Below, in pieces: positions 1-10,235 of a stretch of DNA of 64,000 nt (position 1 is its first letter; each line of letters opens with the position of its first letter). The DNA is from Pseudocolwellia sp049933045 (GTDB lineage Bacteria; Pseudomonadota; Gammaproteobacteria; Enterobacterales; Alteromonadaceae): NCBI RefSeq assembly GCF_049933045.1, contig NZ_CP187926.1, positions 2,356,001-2,420,000 of the forward strand, given 5' to 3'. A program made the translations under genes and the position numbers. Under the pieces are notes generated by a model. The model was given only the letters and a program-made list of their open reading frames with translations, searched no databases and was not told the DNA's origin.

Positions 1-104
1 ATAACAGTAAAACTAAAATCAGATCTCAACTCGCGATACATGAATTTTTAGTTACAGAAGAAAAAAATGATATTATGATGATAGAAGATATGAAATCCAC
101 TTAA
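1..104 (+). CDS. ppk: C-terminal end of a probable polyphosphate kinase (partial)
   Basis: An open frame enters from the left edge (first full codon at 3) and stops with TAA at 102-104, leaving 33 residues including RSQLAIHEFL. Only the C-terminal tail is visible, so the assignment rests mainly on position: ppk lies directly upstream of ppx in many gammaproteobacteria, and the 15-bp gap to the next start suggests one transcript. Polyphosphate kinase makes polyphosphate from ATP and Ppx degrades it. The tail alone is not diagnostic. Confidence 0.5.
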   Translation, partial: NSKTKIRSQLAIHEFLVTEEKNDIMMIEDMKST

Positions 105-119
105 GTTAATTTACACACT

Positions 120-1640
120 ATGACGACAACCGAACCGACGTTAAATAATACAGCAGACAACTATTTAGCGGCATTAGACATTGGTTCTAATAGCTTTCAC
201 TTTGTGCTTGCTCGCAGCATTGATAACCACATTCAAATACTTCACACCGAAAAATACCAAGCAAGACTTGCTGATGGTCTTTCAAAAGATAAGACATTGT
301 CTTTAGAAGCCATAGAACGTGGCGTGAATATATTAGCCAACCTAGCCTCTGCAACCGAGCATTTAACAAAAGATAATTTTAGAGCTGTAGCTACCTTTAC
401 CCTGCGCGAAGCGACCAATTCTCAACAATTCTTAAAAGAAGCGGCCAAAGTATTCCCTTTCGATATAGAAATTATTTCTGGTCATGAAGAAGCTCGCCTT
501 ATTTATCAGGCAGTCAGTAATTTTACACATTCTAAAAACACCCGTTTGGTTATTGATATTGGTGGTGGTAGTACCGAATGTATTATCGGTAAAGACAACG
601 AAGTTTCAGTACTAGCCAGTTTAAATATGGGTTGTGTCAGTTTTACTAAACAGTATTTTCATGACGGTTTTATAACCGACGTTACATTTAAAAAAGCGAT
701 CAAAGGTGCAAAACGCGAAATTGACTCTATTGTAAAACGTTTCAAAAAACATCCTTGGCAAGAAATTGTAGGTACATCAGGAACGCTAAAAGCAATTTAC
801 AAAGCTATAAATCATAACGAAAACATTCCTCAGCCTGTTACGTTAAAACAAATTAACGAGCTTAAAAAAGAGCTTATTCAATGTAATACAATTAAAAGCA
901 TCGATATTAAAGGATTAAAAGACAACAGAATTCCCGTTATATGTGCGGGTGTAGCTATTGCTATTGCCTTGATGGAAACCTTAGAAATAAAAGAATTTAG
1001 TCATTGTGAATACGCGCTTCGAGAAGGTGTTTTATTTGAGCAATTAGATAACTCGAATGAAACAGCCAATACCCGTAATAGAACGATTAATAGCTTAATG
1101 AAGCGTTTTAATATTGATGAAAGCTATACCGACACAGCGAAAGAGCAAGCCCTTAATATTTTCGACCAAGTAAAAGCGCCGTGGAATATCAATAAGAATG
1201 TGTACAAAGAGCTACTTAGAGCAACAATGCGTTTGCATGAGATTGGTTTAGACATAAACCCTTCAGGTTATCATAAACATGGTGCTTATATACTTGCCCA
1301 TGCCGACTTACCAGGCTTCAACCAAGAGCAACAACAAGCTTTAGCTTGGTTAGTAGATGGTCAGCGCAAAAAGATAAACGATATAAGCAACTTTCAATGG
1401 TATTTACTCGATCCGAAGAAATTAGAGAAGCTATGTATTATTGTACGTTTAAGTATTTTACTGACTCAACAACGCCATATAAATGAATCATATACATTAC
1501 TCGTTGAAGCATCGGAGTACACATTAACGCTATTTCTTGATAATGAATGGTTAGTTGAACACCCTATTGTAGATACTGAGTTATTTTATGAAGCTGAGTA
1601 TTTAAGAGGTTTAGGGATAGAGTTAATTATTAAGTCTTAA
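120..1640 (+). CDS. ppx: Exopolyphosphatase (Ppx/GppA family)
   Basis: The 506-residue protein should release phosphate from the ends of polyphosphate chains. The actin-like ATPase fold is marked by LDIGSNSFHF near residue 19 (phosphate-1 motif) and VIDIGGGSTE near residue 143 (phosphate-2 motif). The region after about residue 310 fits the helical HD-like C-terminal domain of long Ppx proteins, and the length matches E. coli Ppx (about 510). It starts 15 bp after the putative ppk end. No strong Shine-Dalgarno sequence is seen, consistent with translational coupling. A hairpin terminator follows at 1684. GppA is the alternative, but the ppk-like neighbour favours Ppx. Confidence 0.92.
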   Translation: MTTTEPTLNNTADNYLAALDIGSNSFHFVLARSIDNHIQILHTEKYQARLADGLSKDKTLSLEAIERGVNILANLASATEHLTKDNFRAVATFTLREATNSQQFLKEAAKVFPFDIEIISGHEEARLIYQAVSNFTHSKNTRLVIDIGGGSTECIIGKDNEVSVLASLNMGCVSFTKQYFHDGFITDVTFKKAIKGAKREIDSIVKRFKKHPWQEIVGTSGTLKAIYKAINHNENIPQPVTLKQINELKKELIQCNTIKSIDIKGLKDNRIPVICAGVAIAIALMETLEIKEFSHCEYALREGVLFEQLDNSNETANTRNRTINSLMKRFNIDESYTDTAKEQALNIFDQVKAPWNINKNVYKELLRATMRLHEIGLDINPSGYHKHGAYILAHADLPGFNQEQQQALAWLVDGQRKKINDISNFQWYLLDPKKLEKLCIIVRLSILLTQQRHINESYTLLVEASEYTLTLFLDNEWLVEHPIVDTELFYEAEYLRGLGIELIIKS

Positions 1641-1683
1641 GACTTAAGTTAGTAGGATGAATTCAATTTTGATATTAAAAGTT

Positions 1684-1730
1684 AAAAGTGTATAAAGTAA
1701 ATATGCTATTGATTTAATACACTTTTTTTT
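1684..1730 (+). terminator. Intrinsic terminator after ppx
   Basis: AAAAGTGTA and TACACTTTT form a 9-bp stem around a loop of about 20 nt, followed by a run of eight T. It would end the ppk-ppx transcript before the convergent TonB receptor gene. The long loop lowers confidence. Confidence 0.55.
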
Positions 1731-1788
1731 AATTCATTTAGAAGTAAGTCTCAGGTACCACGGTTTCAGAATAAATAAAACATTAGGC

Positions 1789-4635
1789 CTAATACATATA
1801 CCGTACACCGACCGAAAATCGGCGATCCGCTTGGCGTATTTGGTATACAGAACCTAAGTATGTGGAATCACGTGTTGGTTCTTTTAATAAATTAACAATA
1901 TCCATTTGTAAACGGACTCCCTCGCTAAAATCGTAAGAAGCAGACCAATCAAGTTGTTTAATGGGCTCTCTGAATGATTGTCTAACAGTTGGATCATTTT
2001 CACCATTAATGGTGCCAAGTTGACCTACTCGTTGCAGGCGAGATTCATTATCATCTTCTAAAAATCGGCTTCTGTAGGTATATGCAAAACGTGTACTAAT
2101 ACCATTTTTTTCATAAAAAATAGCTGCATTTACAGTGTTTTTTGAAATATCTAATAATGGTATATCATCTGGATCTTCGCTATCAGCATAAGTGTAGTTA
2201 AATGACGTACCTAAACCATATTTAAGTAATTGCTGATAACTGATCTCTATACCTTGCACTTTTCCACCTTCCCCATTCGAGTCATAAGTTGTTGTTAAGC
2301 CAAGCTCAGCTAAATCAGATGTCGCAGTTGGTTGCCCTGTTCTACCATCTAAATAACACATATCTTCACGGTTGACTTCGCTTGATACAGCAACATAATC
2401 GGGGTTATTCCAGCATTCTTCTTCAGTTTTTAAAAAAGATTTAACGTCTTTATAAAAAATAGCACCCGATAACATATTGCCCTTACCCCAATATTGCTCT
2501 ACAGAAACATCAAACTGAGTTGCTCGATAAGGGTTTAAGTAAGGATTACCGTGCGAGGCTGTTGTACTATCATTACTTACAACATAAGAAGGACTTAACT
2601 CTAAAAACTCAGCTCTGCGCATGACGTTAGCAGCAGCAAAACGTACTAAAGTTTTTTTACTCAATTCTAGAGTGATGTTGAGGCTAGGCAAAAAATCGCT
2701 ATAATCTCTTTGAGTACGAACTAAGATATTATTACCCTCGTCATCTGTCTCGTAAGATTCTACGCTAAGATTTGTGTAAACATAACGACCACCAACAATT
2801 GACCTTAATGGATAACCCGCAATTTTGGTATCGATATTGAACTGCAGATAAGCAGCCAACGTTTCTTCATCTACTACTGCATACTCATCATAATTAAAAC
2901 TTGTTTCACTGTCTGAACCTACATTAGTTCCCACTAACAAGTTATTAAGGATTTCTGTAGTTTTACCTGCTTTTTGTAAAATATCATTATCAAACATAGC
3001 AAAGCGAGATAAATCATACACTTGGTTGTTACCAGGAAAAGCATCAAAACTATAATCTTTGATACTATTTTCAGGAAAATCATTCATAGTCAGTAAAATA
3101 TTTTCACCGTTTCGAGTTAAAGATGTATGCAAATTAGCTAACTTGAAACTATTTTGTGATTTTTTAAAACTGCTGGTAGTAAAACGTAAACCTGTATCTA
3201 AAGACGTTATCGCAGCCATTTCTAAAAAAGGTTCATAATAGGTTAAATCAAAACGCGTCGCTGTTTCATTATTATCAATAGCATTATCTCTTACGTCATA
3301 ACTACCTAATGCCCAATTGTCACGATTGGTAAATGTATTTGGATCATCTAGTAATACCGAAGGCGGATTCTTATTATCGCTGTAATACGTAACACCATTT
3401 AACAAATAATTACTGGCTAACGGGTTAGCAGCTTCTGCTACAGGGTCTATAGCAAAAAATCGCATGTCGTAGTAAGGCTCAGATGATGTTGATGAAACGA
3501 AGTTTATTTCACCTGAAATATCAATATTGTTGGTCATGATCCAGCTACCGCCAAAAGCAAAACCTAACGAGTCTGTCGCTCGGAATGACGAACTAGTACC
3601 ATTTTCAAATACAACATCAGAATCATAATAGCTATTTAACTGTTTTTTATCCTCAATAGAGAAATCAGCATTTTTTTCAGCCTCATTACTAAAAGGCGAA
3701 TGCAGTAAAGTGGTAGGTGTGTATGTCTGGTTATTACCTTCACGTTTAGTAAAGGTAGCGTCTAAGTAAATTTCAACATTTTTAGATTCGGGTTCCCATT
3801 GAAACATCATATTACCCGCAGAGCGTTCGCGACGATCTAATTGAGGAAAATAAGTGTAATCAACAGGAATAACATAAACCTCAGCAGGGTCTACATTAGG
3901 GTTATTAACATTTAAGGTATTTGCGTTCAAACCGACACGGGATTCATGTTGAATTAATTCACGATCTTGGTAAGTAAAACTCCCTAACATACCAATATTA
4001 CCACCGGCATCTAACTTCCATTTATCACCAAAGGTTGCATGAAAAATAGGACCTGTCTTTTCAGAGTTATCTGTATATTCGCCTTTTAAAGAAATCAGGC
4101 CAAAATATTTTCTTAGTTGAAGTGGTTGCTGAGTTTTTAGATTAATTGTTCCACCCAATGCCCCTTCTATCATCTCAGGCGTCGGTGATTTAATCACTTC
4201 AACTTCAGATAAAAAGTAAGATGGGAAATCTTGGAAGTTTACGCCTTTTCGACCATCGCCCAAGGTAGAGCGACCATTGAGCTCTACACGGTTTTGAGAA
4301 AGACCTCGAATTGAAACTTCTGAACCTACGCCAAACTCTCGGTTTATTGAAACACCCGTAATACGTTGAAGTGCTTCAGCAATATTATTATCGGGTAGTT
4401 TGCCAATATCTTCGGCAACAACAGCATCAATAATGCGCGAATCAGCTCTTTTAAGATCAATACCTGTTTGTAAGCTTTGGCGAATACCACTTACTGAAAT
4501 TATTTCTATTATACGTTCTTTATCTTCTAAACTTATTTCTTCTGCAGCAAATATTGATGGGCTTAATATAGCTAACAAGGTTGCGCAGATGTGCAAACGC
4601 ATTCTAAAAAGCTTATTGATAAGTGTTAATTTCAT
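1789..4635 (-). CDS. TonB-dependent outer-membrane receptor, oligosaccharide type
   Basis: This 948-residue receptor has a signal peptide (about residues 1-30, ending SIFA), then a plug domain with NIAEALQRITGVSI and VSIRGLSQNRVELNGR, and a large beta-barrel ending in an aromatic residue (RYMY), as expected for outer-membrane insertion. The plug wording and size match the large receptors (TonB-Xanth-Caul type) that import oligosaccharides in Alteromonadales and Xanthomonadales, rather than siderophore receptors of about 700 residues. It lies beside a LacI gene and a sugar-acid catabolic operon, so it probably imports the substrate of that pathway. The substrate cannot be read from the sequence. 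Confidence 0.88.
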   Translation of the reverse strand: MKLTLINKLFRMRLHICATLLAILSPSIFAAEEISLEDKERIIEIISVSGIRQSLQTGIDLKRADSRIIDAVVAEDIGKLPDNNIAEALQRITGVSINREFGVGSEVSIRGLSQNRVELNGRSTLGDGRKGVNFQDFPSYFLSEVEVIKSPTPEMIEGALGGTINLKTQQPLQLRKYFGLISLKGEYTDNSEKTGPIFHATFGDKWKLDAGGNIGMLGSFTYQDRELIQHESRVGLNANTLNVNNPNVDPAEVYVIPVDYTYFPQLDRRERSAGNMMFQWEPESKNVEIYLDATFTKREGNNQTYTPTTLLHSPFSNEAEKNADFSIEDKKQLNSYYDSDVVFENGTSSSFRATDSLGFAFGGSWIMTNNIDISGEINFVSSTSSEPYYDMRFFAIDPVAEAANPLASNYLLNGVTYYSDNKNPPSVLLDDPNTFTNRDNWALGSYDVRDNAIDNNETATRFDLTYYEPFLEMAAITSLDTGLRFTTSSFKKSQNSFKLANLHTSLTRNGENILLTMNDFPENSIKDYSFDAFPGNNQVYDLSRFAMFDNDILQKAGKTTEILNNLLVGTNVGSDSETSFNYDEYAVVDEETLAAYLQFNIDTKIAGYPLRSIVGGRYVYTNLSVESYETDDEGNNILVRTQRDYSDFLPSLNITLELSKKTLVRFAAANVMRRAEFLELSPSYVVSNDSTTASHGNPYLNPYRATQFDVSVEQYWGKGNMLSGAIFYKDVKSFLKTEEECWNNPDYVAVSSEVNREDMCYLDGRTGQPTATSDLAELGLTTTYDSNGEGGKVQGIEISYQQLLKYGLGTSFNYTYADSEDPDDIPLLDISKNTVNAAIFYEKNGISTRFAYTYRSRFLEDDNESRLQRVGQLGTINGENDPTVRQSFREPIKQLDWSASYDFSEGVRLQMDIVNLLKEPTRDSTYLGSVYQIRQADRRFSVGVRYMY

Positions 4636-4905
4636 TCTATCCCGTGAACTGCATTAAACTATTGTTTTATTAAGGAGTAACGTTCTTACTTTATAACATT
4701 GACCAAAGAAAAATGGTTACACATCTGTTATCAATAGCGTCCGTTTTTATTATTATAAATTATTAAGTTAACGATGTTGATTAAAAGATAAAAAAATTTT
4801 GTATTAATTTATTTACTATTTAAGTGGTTAGAATATAAACATAATATTTTATTGAAGTGTGATTTAGAAAACCAAGATTCATTGATCTTCTAAACCATAG
4901 TAATT
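4636..4905. other. Intergenic region between the TonB receptor and lacI-type genes
   Basis: This AT-rich spacer must hold the receptor promoter. A weak imperfect hairpin pairing TTTAGAA (about 4863) with TTCTAAA (about 4888) lies just past the LacI stop and could end that transcript. No copy of the candidate operator seen upstream of manD (TAAAACGGTTTA) was found here. Confidence 0.4.
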
Positions 4906-5913
4906 TTATACCTCTATACAAGAATCTCTTGTGGCTAAAGTACAAGGAATGGTAATTCGATTAGGTGCTTTATTTTTAGACTTAATATTTTCTATTAATA
5001 ACTTAGCCGCTTCGTAACCTAACTTATGGGATTCCTGTTTTACAACAGAGATAGGTACTTGGAAAAACTCTGCATTGGGTATTTCTTCAAATGCTAACAA
5101 TGAAACATCATCAGGAATGGATATATGATTTTCTTTGAAAATAGTTAACAGCTCGGTAGAAATATCTAATTGCTGAGTAAAAAATGCAGTGGGTAAAACA
5201 CTTGGATCTAAAATGTCCATAAACGACTCTTCAAAGCCCGTTTCTCTATCCCAGTATTTAGTTAATTGTTTATCAAGTGGAATGTTATATCTTTCATGAG
5301 CTTCAACATAACCTAAGTAACGTTCTCGTCTTGATTTTATGTCTTGAAAATCTTGAGTCACAAAACCTATTCTTTTATGACCTAGCTTAATCAAATATTC
5401 AGTCGCTTCAAAAGCTGCTTGTCGGTAATCACAAATAACAATATTTTTTTCGTTACCGTCATGCTCAATCTGAAACTGTACAATTTGCATACCCGCTTCA
5501 ATAAAGCCTGTAATAATTGACGTATTTTTGCCTGAAGAGGCAATCAACATACCTTCAACTCTTAACTGATTTAATGCGTGTAATGACTTAGCTTCAATTT
5601 CAGGATCGAAGTCAGTATTGTAAATTAATGCGTTATATTCGCTGGTTTTACAATAATCATGTATCCCACGAATAAAGCGACTTGTGTCGTAACCCGTTAT
5701 ATCTCGCACGATCACACCGATCATTTTTGTTTTATCAGTTTTAAGGCTTCTTGCAATAGGGTTTGGAATATAGTTTAAGTCATCAACTGCTGCTTTGACG
5801 CGCTTTTTTGTCTCTTTAGACATATACTCAAAACGACCATTTAAATATTGAGACACTGTGCTTTTTGACACACCAGCGCGTTGCGCAACATCAGTTATTT
5901 TTATTTTTATCAC
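4906..5913 (-). CDS. LacI-family transcriptional regulator
   Basis: The 335-residue protein begins with the LacI helix-turn-helix and hinge (ITDVAQRAGVSKSTVSQYLNG at residues 6-26, hinge to about 60, including IPNPIARSLK), followed by a periplasmic-binding-like sugar sensor. The frame opens with GTG at 5911-5913 and no in-frame ATG precedes the helix-turn-helix, so GTG is the start. It is divergent from the ManD operon with a 137-bp gap and tandem with the TonB receptor. It probably represses both until a sugar or sugar-acid inducer binds. The inducer is unknown. Confidence 0.9.
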   Translation of the reverse strand: MIKIKITDVAQRAGVSKSTVSQYLNGRFEYMSKETKKRVKAAVDDLNYIPNPIARSLKTDKTKMIGVIVRDITGYDTSRFIRGIHDYCKTSEYNALIYNTDFDPEIEAKSLHALNQLRVEGMLIASSGKNTSIITGFIEAGMQIVQFQIEHDGNEKNIVICDYRQAAFEATEYLIKLGHKRIGFVTQDFQDIKSRRERYLGYVEAHERYNIPLDKQLTKYWDRETGFEESFMDILDPSVLPTAFFTQQLDISTELLTIFKENHISIPDDVSLLAFEEIPNAEFFQVPISVVKQESHKLGYEAAKLLIENIKSKNKAPNRITIPCTLATRDSCIEV

Positions 5914-5962
5914 GTTTATTTACCAGGTTTTTATTGTTAAATAATGATTAAAAGTGAGGATA

Positions 5963-6009
5963 TTGACATAGTGAAGCATTATGATAAGTTATTCAACTAA
6001 AACGGTTTA
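5963..6009 (+). promoter_or_regulatory. Candidate promoter and LacI-type operator of the manD operon
   Basis: A perfect -35 hexamer TTGACA (5963-5968) is followed at normal distance by a poor -10 (around 5985-5990). Just downstream, TAAAACGGTTTA (5998-6009) is a near-palindrome around a central CG, with four of five arm positions symmetric, the usual shape of LacI-family operators. Position between promoter and gene fits repression by the divergent regulator. This is a by-eye match only. Confidence 0.35.
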
Positions 6010-6050
6010 TCAAATATTTATGGTCTTTATTTTAAAAGTGAGGCATCAAG

Positions 6051-7268
6051 TTGAAAATTAAAGAGATTAAAGTCACTGTATGCAGTCCAGGAAGGAACTT
6101 CGTTACAGTTAAAGTTATAACAGACGAAGGCACTTACGGGATAGGCGATGCTACGTTGAACGGTCGTGAAATGGCGGTTGTTACGTATTTAGAAGAGCAC
6201 GTTGTACCTTGTTTAATTGGTAGAGACCCAAGTGAGATTGAAGACATTTGGCAGTACTTGTACAAAGGCGTTTACTGGCGTAAAGGTCCTATCACTATGG
6301 CGTCTATCGCTGCAATTGATATGGCGTTATGGGACATAAAAGGCAAAATAGCAGGTTTACCTGTTTATCAACTACTCGGTGGAAAAAGCCGTAGAGGCGT
6401 TACTTTATATGCCCATGCTAATGGTGAAAGTATTAATGACACCTTAGATAAAGTGCAAGAGCATGTTGACCAAGGTTTTAAAGCCGTAAGATTACAATCA
6501 GCTATTCCAGGCTTAAAAGTTACCTACGGTGTTTTAGGTGACAAAAAAGATTATTTTGAATTACAAGGCAACCGTCCTTTACCTCCAGAAGATGAATGGT
6601 CTACACAAAAGTATTTCAATTCCATTGTTGATCTTATGCGACAAGCGAGAGCAAGATTTGGTAACGAAGTTGAGTTTTTACACGACGTTCATAGTCGTTT
6701 AACGCCTATTGAATCAGCAAGATTAGGTAAATTAATGGAAGAGTTTAGTTTACTCTTTTTAGAAGATGCCTCCATCGCTGAAAATCAAGACAGCTACAAA
6801 GTTATTAGACAACACACAACCACCCCACTCGCTATTGGCGAAACGTACAACACCATTTGGGATTGTAAAGATTTAATCCAAAACCAATTAATTGATTACA
6901 TTCGAGTAGCAGCAACTCATGCAGGTGGTATTACAGCATTAAGACGAATTGCTGACTTCGCTAGTATCTACAATGTAAAAATTGCTCCACATGGTGCTCC
7001 TGATCTTTCCCCTGTTTGTTTTGCTGCGCATATGCATTTAAACATTTGGGCACCAAACTTTGGCATTCAAGAGTTTGTAGGGTTCGGCAATGACAAGTCT
7101 AAAGAAATATTTAAGCATAACTTCACCGTAGAAAATGGCATGGCTTATATGAGCGAAGCGCCAGGATTAGGCATAGAGTTTGATGAAGAAGCTGCACTTA
7201 AGTATCCATATAAACGCTCTTATTTACCTGTAAGCCGTTTAGAAGATGGAACCTTATGGAATTGGTAA
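6051..7268 (+). CDS. manD: D-mannonate dehydratase family protein (enolase superfamily, ManD)
   Basis: The 405-residue enzyme should dehydrate D-mannonate (perhaps D-gluconate) to 2-keto-3-deoxygluconate. It is near-colinear with characterised ManD proteins: R147 and Y159 (AVRLQ, TYGV) match the proton-abstracting pair, D212/H214 (HDVHSRL), E238 (LEDAS) and E264 (IGETYN) match metal ligands and acid, with HGAPDLSP near 314 and FGIQE near 340. The C-terminus RLEDGTLWNW is typical of the family. The start is TTG at 6051, seven bases after GAGG; no ATG fits. It is the first gene of a run with an oxidoreductase and a symporter. Some family members have weak or no mannonate activity, so the exact substrate is uncertain. 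Confidence 0.87.
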   Translation: MKIKEIKVTVCSPGRNFVTVKVITDEGTYGIGDATLNGREMAVVTYLEEHVVPCLIGRDPSEIEDIWQYLYKGVYWRKGPITMASIAAIDMALWDIKGKIAGLPVYQLLGGKSRRGVTLYAHANGESINDTLDKVQEHVDQGFKAVRLQSAIPGLKVTYGVLGDKKDYFELQGNRPLPPEDEWSTQKYFNSIVDLMRQARARFGNEVEFLHDVHSRLTPIESARLGKLMEEFSLLFLEDASIAENQDSYKVIRQHTTTPLAIGETYNTIWDCKDLIQNQLIDYIRVAATHAGGITALRRIADFASIYNVKIAPHGAPDLSPVCFAAHMHLNIWAPNFGIQEFVGFGNDKSKEIFKHNFTVENGMAYMSEAPGLGIEFDEEAALKYPYKRSYLPVSRLEDGTLWNW

Positions 7269-7339
7269 AGACATAATTAACACCCAGTGAATATTTATAA
7301 TTCAACTGGGTAGTACCCTAAATTTTACAAGGAATAAAA

Positions 7340-8479
7340 ATGACAAATAACATAAAAGTATTAATTTGCGGAACAGGATTTGCGGGACAAGGTCATGCAG
7401 AATCGTTTAGATATGCTGGAGCTGAAGTTGTAGGTATTGTGGGGAGAACAGCAAGCGTTGTACAACAAGTTGCTAAAGATTTAAATATTCCTTATGCAGG
7501 AACAGATTGGCAGCAAGCTCTAAAAGATTGTAAGCCAGATGTTGTATCAATCGCCACACCAGGCGGCGCACACGTTGAGCCAATCAAACAAGCCATTGAA
7601 TTTGGCTGCCATGTATTTTGTGATAAACCTCTTACCCAAAGTGGCGAAACAGCGAAAGAGCTTCAAGACCTAGCCGTTGCTAAAAATGTTAAAACGGCTT
7701 TCGCTGCTAGTTTCCGCTACATGCCTCATATCAGACACGCAAAACAATTAGTTGCCGAAGGCGTGATTGGCGAGCCATTAGAAGTTGAATGTATTTCTCA
7801 CTTTAACTTAGAGCGCGATATTCCGTTTGGTTGGTCACACAGAAAAGAAGATGGTGGCGGTCGTTTAAATAACAACTTCACCCATAAATTATCGATTGTT
7901 ACTTCTGTTATTGGTGAAGAAATAATGTCACTTATGGGCGAAGTACGTGACGATTTAGGTAAAGCACCGATTGTTGAAGGCGTGCATAATTTTAAAAACA
8001 GACGTGATTTCATCCCTGAAGATCTTAACGATCCATCTTTAGAATGGGGTGAATCGAATGTTGAATGGTCTTACACAGTATTAGCCAAACTTAATTGTGA
8101 GTTTGCTAAAAAGCCCGTGTCTGTAATGTTCAAACACGGTGGACTGCACCCTCGTTTCAATGAAGATCATATTGTATTTTATGGCAGCAAAGGTGCTATT
8201 TACATTAAAGGACACTACGGCAGTGGTCCTCTTTATATTTATGGTGATAATAAAGAGTGGCAAGAAGTACCTCTACCTGCAGACATAGCCGCCAGCGTCC
8301 CTGATGTTGAAGGCGATACAGAACAAAACTGGCGTTACCTTATTCGTGAATTAGTTAACGATATTAAAGGCGAAGACGTTCAACCTTACCTTACCTTCAA
8401 AGAAGGTAGTCAATACCAACAAATAATTGATTTAATTCGTGAAAACGATAATTGGACAGACGTAAGTCACCTAAAATAA
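7340..8479 (+). CDS. Gfo/Idh/MocA-family NAD(P)-dependent oxidoreductase
   Basis: The 379-residue protein starts with a Rossmann dinucleotide-binding motif (ICGTGFAGQGHAESF, residues 9-23). CDKPLTQSG around residue 94 is this family's version of the EKP motif. The C-terminal half is the alpha/beta substrate domain. AAGGA lies before the ATG. It sits 71 bp after manD and 10 bp before the symporter gene, so it is probably co-transcribed. It likely oxidises or reduces the imported sugar before or after the ManD step. The family covers many sugars and cyclitols, so no substrate is proposed. Confidence 0.87.
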   Translation: MTNNIKVLICGTGFAGQGHAESFRYAGAEVVGIVGRTASVVQQVAKDLNIPYAGTDWQQALKDCKPDVVSIATPGGAHVEPIKQAIEFGCHVFCDKPLTQSGETAKELQDLAVAKNVKTAFAASFRYMPHIRHAKQLVAEGVIGEPLEVECISHFNLERDIPFGWSHRKEDGGGRLNNNFTHKLSIVTSVIGEEIMSLMGEVRDDLGKAPIVEGVHNFKNRRDFIPEDLNDPSLEWGESNVEWSYTVLAKLNCEFAKKPVSVMFKHGGLHPRFNEDHIVFYGSKGAIYIKGHYGSGPLYIYGDNKEWQEVPLPADIAASVPDVEGDTEQNWRYLIRELVNDIKGEDVQPYLTFKEGSQYQQIIDLIRENDNWTDVSHLK

Positions 8480-8489
8480 AGGTAATGCT

Positions 8490-10235
8490 ATGTTTTATGA
8501 TTATTTAGTTATTGCGGGGTATTTCTTACTGATTGTGGGTATTGGGTTTGCTTTTAAGAACATGGCAAAAAACTCAACCAGCGATTATTTTCGTGGTGGT
8601 GGCAGAATGTTATGGTGGATGGTTGGCTCCACCGCTTTCATGGCACAGTTTTCAGCATGGACGTTCACAGGTGCGGCAGGTAAAGCCTTCACCGATGGAT
8701 TTGCGATTAGTTTAGTGTTTTTTGCTAATACCTTTGCCTATTTTTGTGGCTGGGCTTACTTTGCACATCGTTTTCGTCAAATGCGAGTTGATACCCCAAC
8801 AGAAGGTATAAAAAGACGTTTTGGTCGTCAAAATGAGCAGTTCTTTTCATGGGCACTTATTGTGTTCAGCTTCATTAATGCTGGCGTTTGGTTAAATGCA
8901 CTTGGTGTATTTTCTAGTGCTGTTTTTGATGCTGACATTGGACTGACGATTGTACTAACAGGGCTAACAGTATTATTTGTTTCTGTGCTTTCTGGAGCTT
9001 GGGGCGTAGTCGCTTCAGACTTTGTACAAACCTTAGTAGTGGTGGTAGTTTCCATCGCTTGTGCGGTAGTCGCCTTAGTTAAAGTCGGTGGACCTGGTGA
9101 GTTAATTACTAACTTCCCAGGGGGATTTATTATGGGTCCCGATATGAATTATGGCTTGCTGTTAATAGGAACTTTTGTGTTCTTTTTGGCAAAACAACTC
9201 ATTACCATTATGAACCTAAACGATTCTTTTCGTTTTTTAAACGCTAAAGATTCTGACAACGCCAGAAAGGCTGCATTACTCGCTATGGTACTCATGGGTG
9301 TAGGTAGCATTATTTGGTTTATACCGCCTTGGGCTTCAGCAATTTTATATCCTGATGCTGCTTCTGCATATTATCAGCTGGGCAATAAAGCTTCTGATGC
9401 TGTGTATTTAGTTTTTACACGTAATGCGATGCCTGTTGGAACTGTTGGTTTATTATTAGCAGGATTATTCGCGGCTTCTATGTCGTCTATGGATTCTGCC
9501 CTTAATAAAAACTCAGGTATTTTTGTACGTAGTATTTATCAGCCTTTACTTAAAAAGAAAGATAAAATTGTTGATGATGAACATTTACTCAAAGTGAGTC
9601 GTTTAGTTAGCTTTATCAGTGGTTTATTAGTTATTGCTGTTGCCTTGTTCTTTAAATCATTAAAAGAATTAAGCTTGTTTGAGCTAATGATGTCGGTATC
9701 AACCATGATACAAGTCCCTTTACTTATCCCTTTAATTTTTGGTTTGTTTATTAAGAAAACACCCAAATGGGCTCCTTGGGTAACGGTTGCTTTAGGTTTA
9801 GCTATTTCGTGGTTTATGTTGTACGTATTTACCCCTGAAGTGCTGGCGAGTTGGTTAGGATTAGACGCATTTACGCGTCGTGAATCCATTGATATGAACT
9901 TGATGATGACTATAGCAGCGCACTTAGTTATAACCGCTGGTTTCTTTTGTTCAACAACCTTCTTCTACAAAGAAGAAAATGATGAACATAAACAAGAAAC
10001 CGATCTGTTTTTTAAAGACATAGTAACGCCAGTTATTGCTGATGATGAGCAAGACGATTATGACCGCCAACAAAGAGAGAAGTTAGGCTCTATGGTGATA
10101 TTAATGGGTGTAGGTGTAAGCTTAATGATGCTTATTCCAAACCCTATGTGGGGCAGATTAGTCTTTTTATTATGTGCATTGTCTATATTAACCGTAGGCA
10201 TATTATTGAAAAAAGGCGCAAAGGCGAAAGCTTAA
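8490..10235 (+). CDS. Sodium:solute symporter (SSS family)
   Basis: A 581-residue inner-membrane protein with about 13-14 hydrophobic segments. The N-terminus (YLVIAGYFLLIVGIGFAF, then the SDYFRGGGRMLWWMVG region) and FAASMSSMDSALNKNSGIF near residue 330 are hallmarks of SSS sugar/solute-sodium symporters. A charged cytoplasmic stretch lies near residues 490-530, before the last two membrane segments. The start is 10 bp after the previous stop with AAAGG upstream, indicating an operon. It should carry the sugar or sugar acid across the inner membrane after TonB-dependent entry. Confidence 0.9.
   Translation: MFYDYLVIAGYFLLIVGIGFAFKNMAKNSTSDYFRGGGRMLWWMVGSTAFMAQFSAWTFTGAAGKAFTDGFAISLVFFANTFAYFCGWAYFAHRFRQMRVDTPTEGIKRRFGRQNEQFFSWALIVFSFINAGVWLNALGVFSSAVFDADIGLTIVLTGLTVLFVSVLSGAWGVVASDFVQTLVVVVVSIACAVVALVKVGGPGELITNFPGGFIMGPDMNYGLLLIGTFVFFLAKQLITIMNLNDSFRFLNAKDSDNARKAALLAMVLMGVGSIIWFIPPWASAILYPDAASAYYQLGNKASDAVYLVFTRNAMPVGTVGLLLAGLFAASMSSMDSALNKNSGIFVRSIYQPLLKKKDKIVDDEHLLKVSRLVSFISGLLVIAVALFFKSLKELSLFELMMSVSTMIQVPLLIPLIFGLFIKKTPKWAPWVTVALGLAISWFMLYVFTPEVLASWLGLDAFTRRESIDMNLMMTIAAHLVITAGFFCSTTFFYKEENDEHKQETDLFFKDIVTPVIADDEQDDYDRQQREKLGSMVILMGVGVSLMMLIPNPMWGRLVFLLCALSILTVGILLKKGAKAKA

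Noticed and set aside
9539..9889. 116-codon minus-strand frame inside the symporter gene
   Set aside because: Antisense shadow; the symporter frame is clearly coding.
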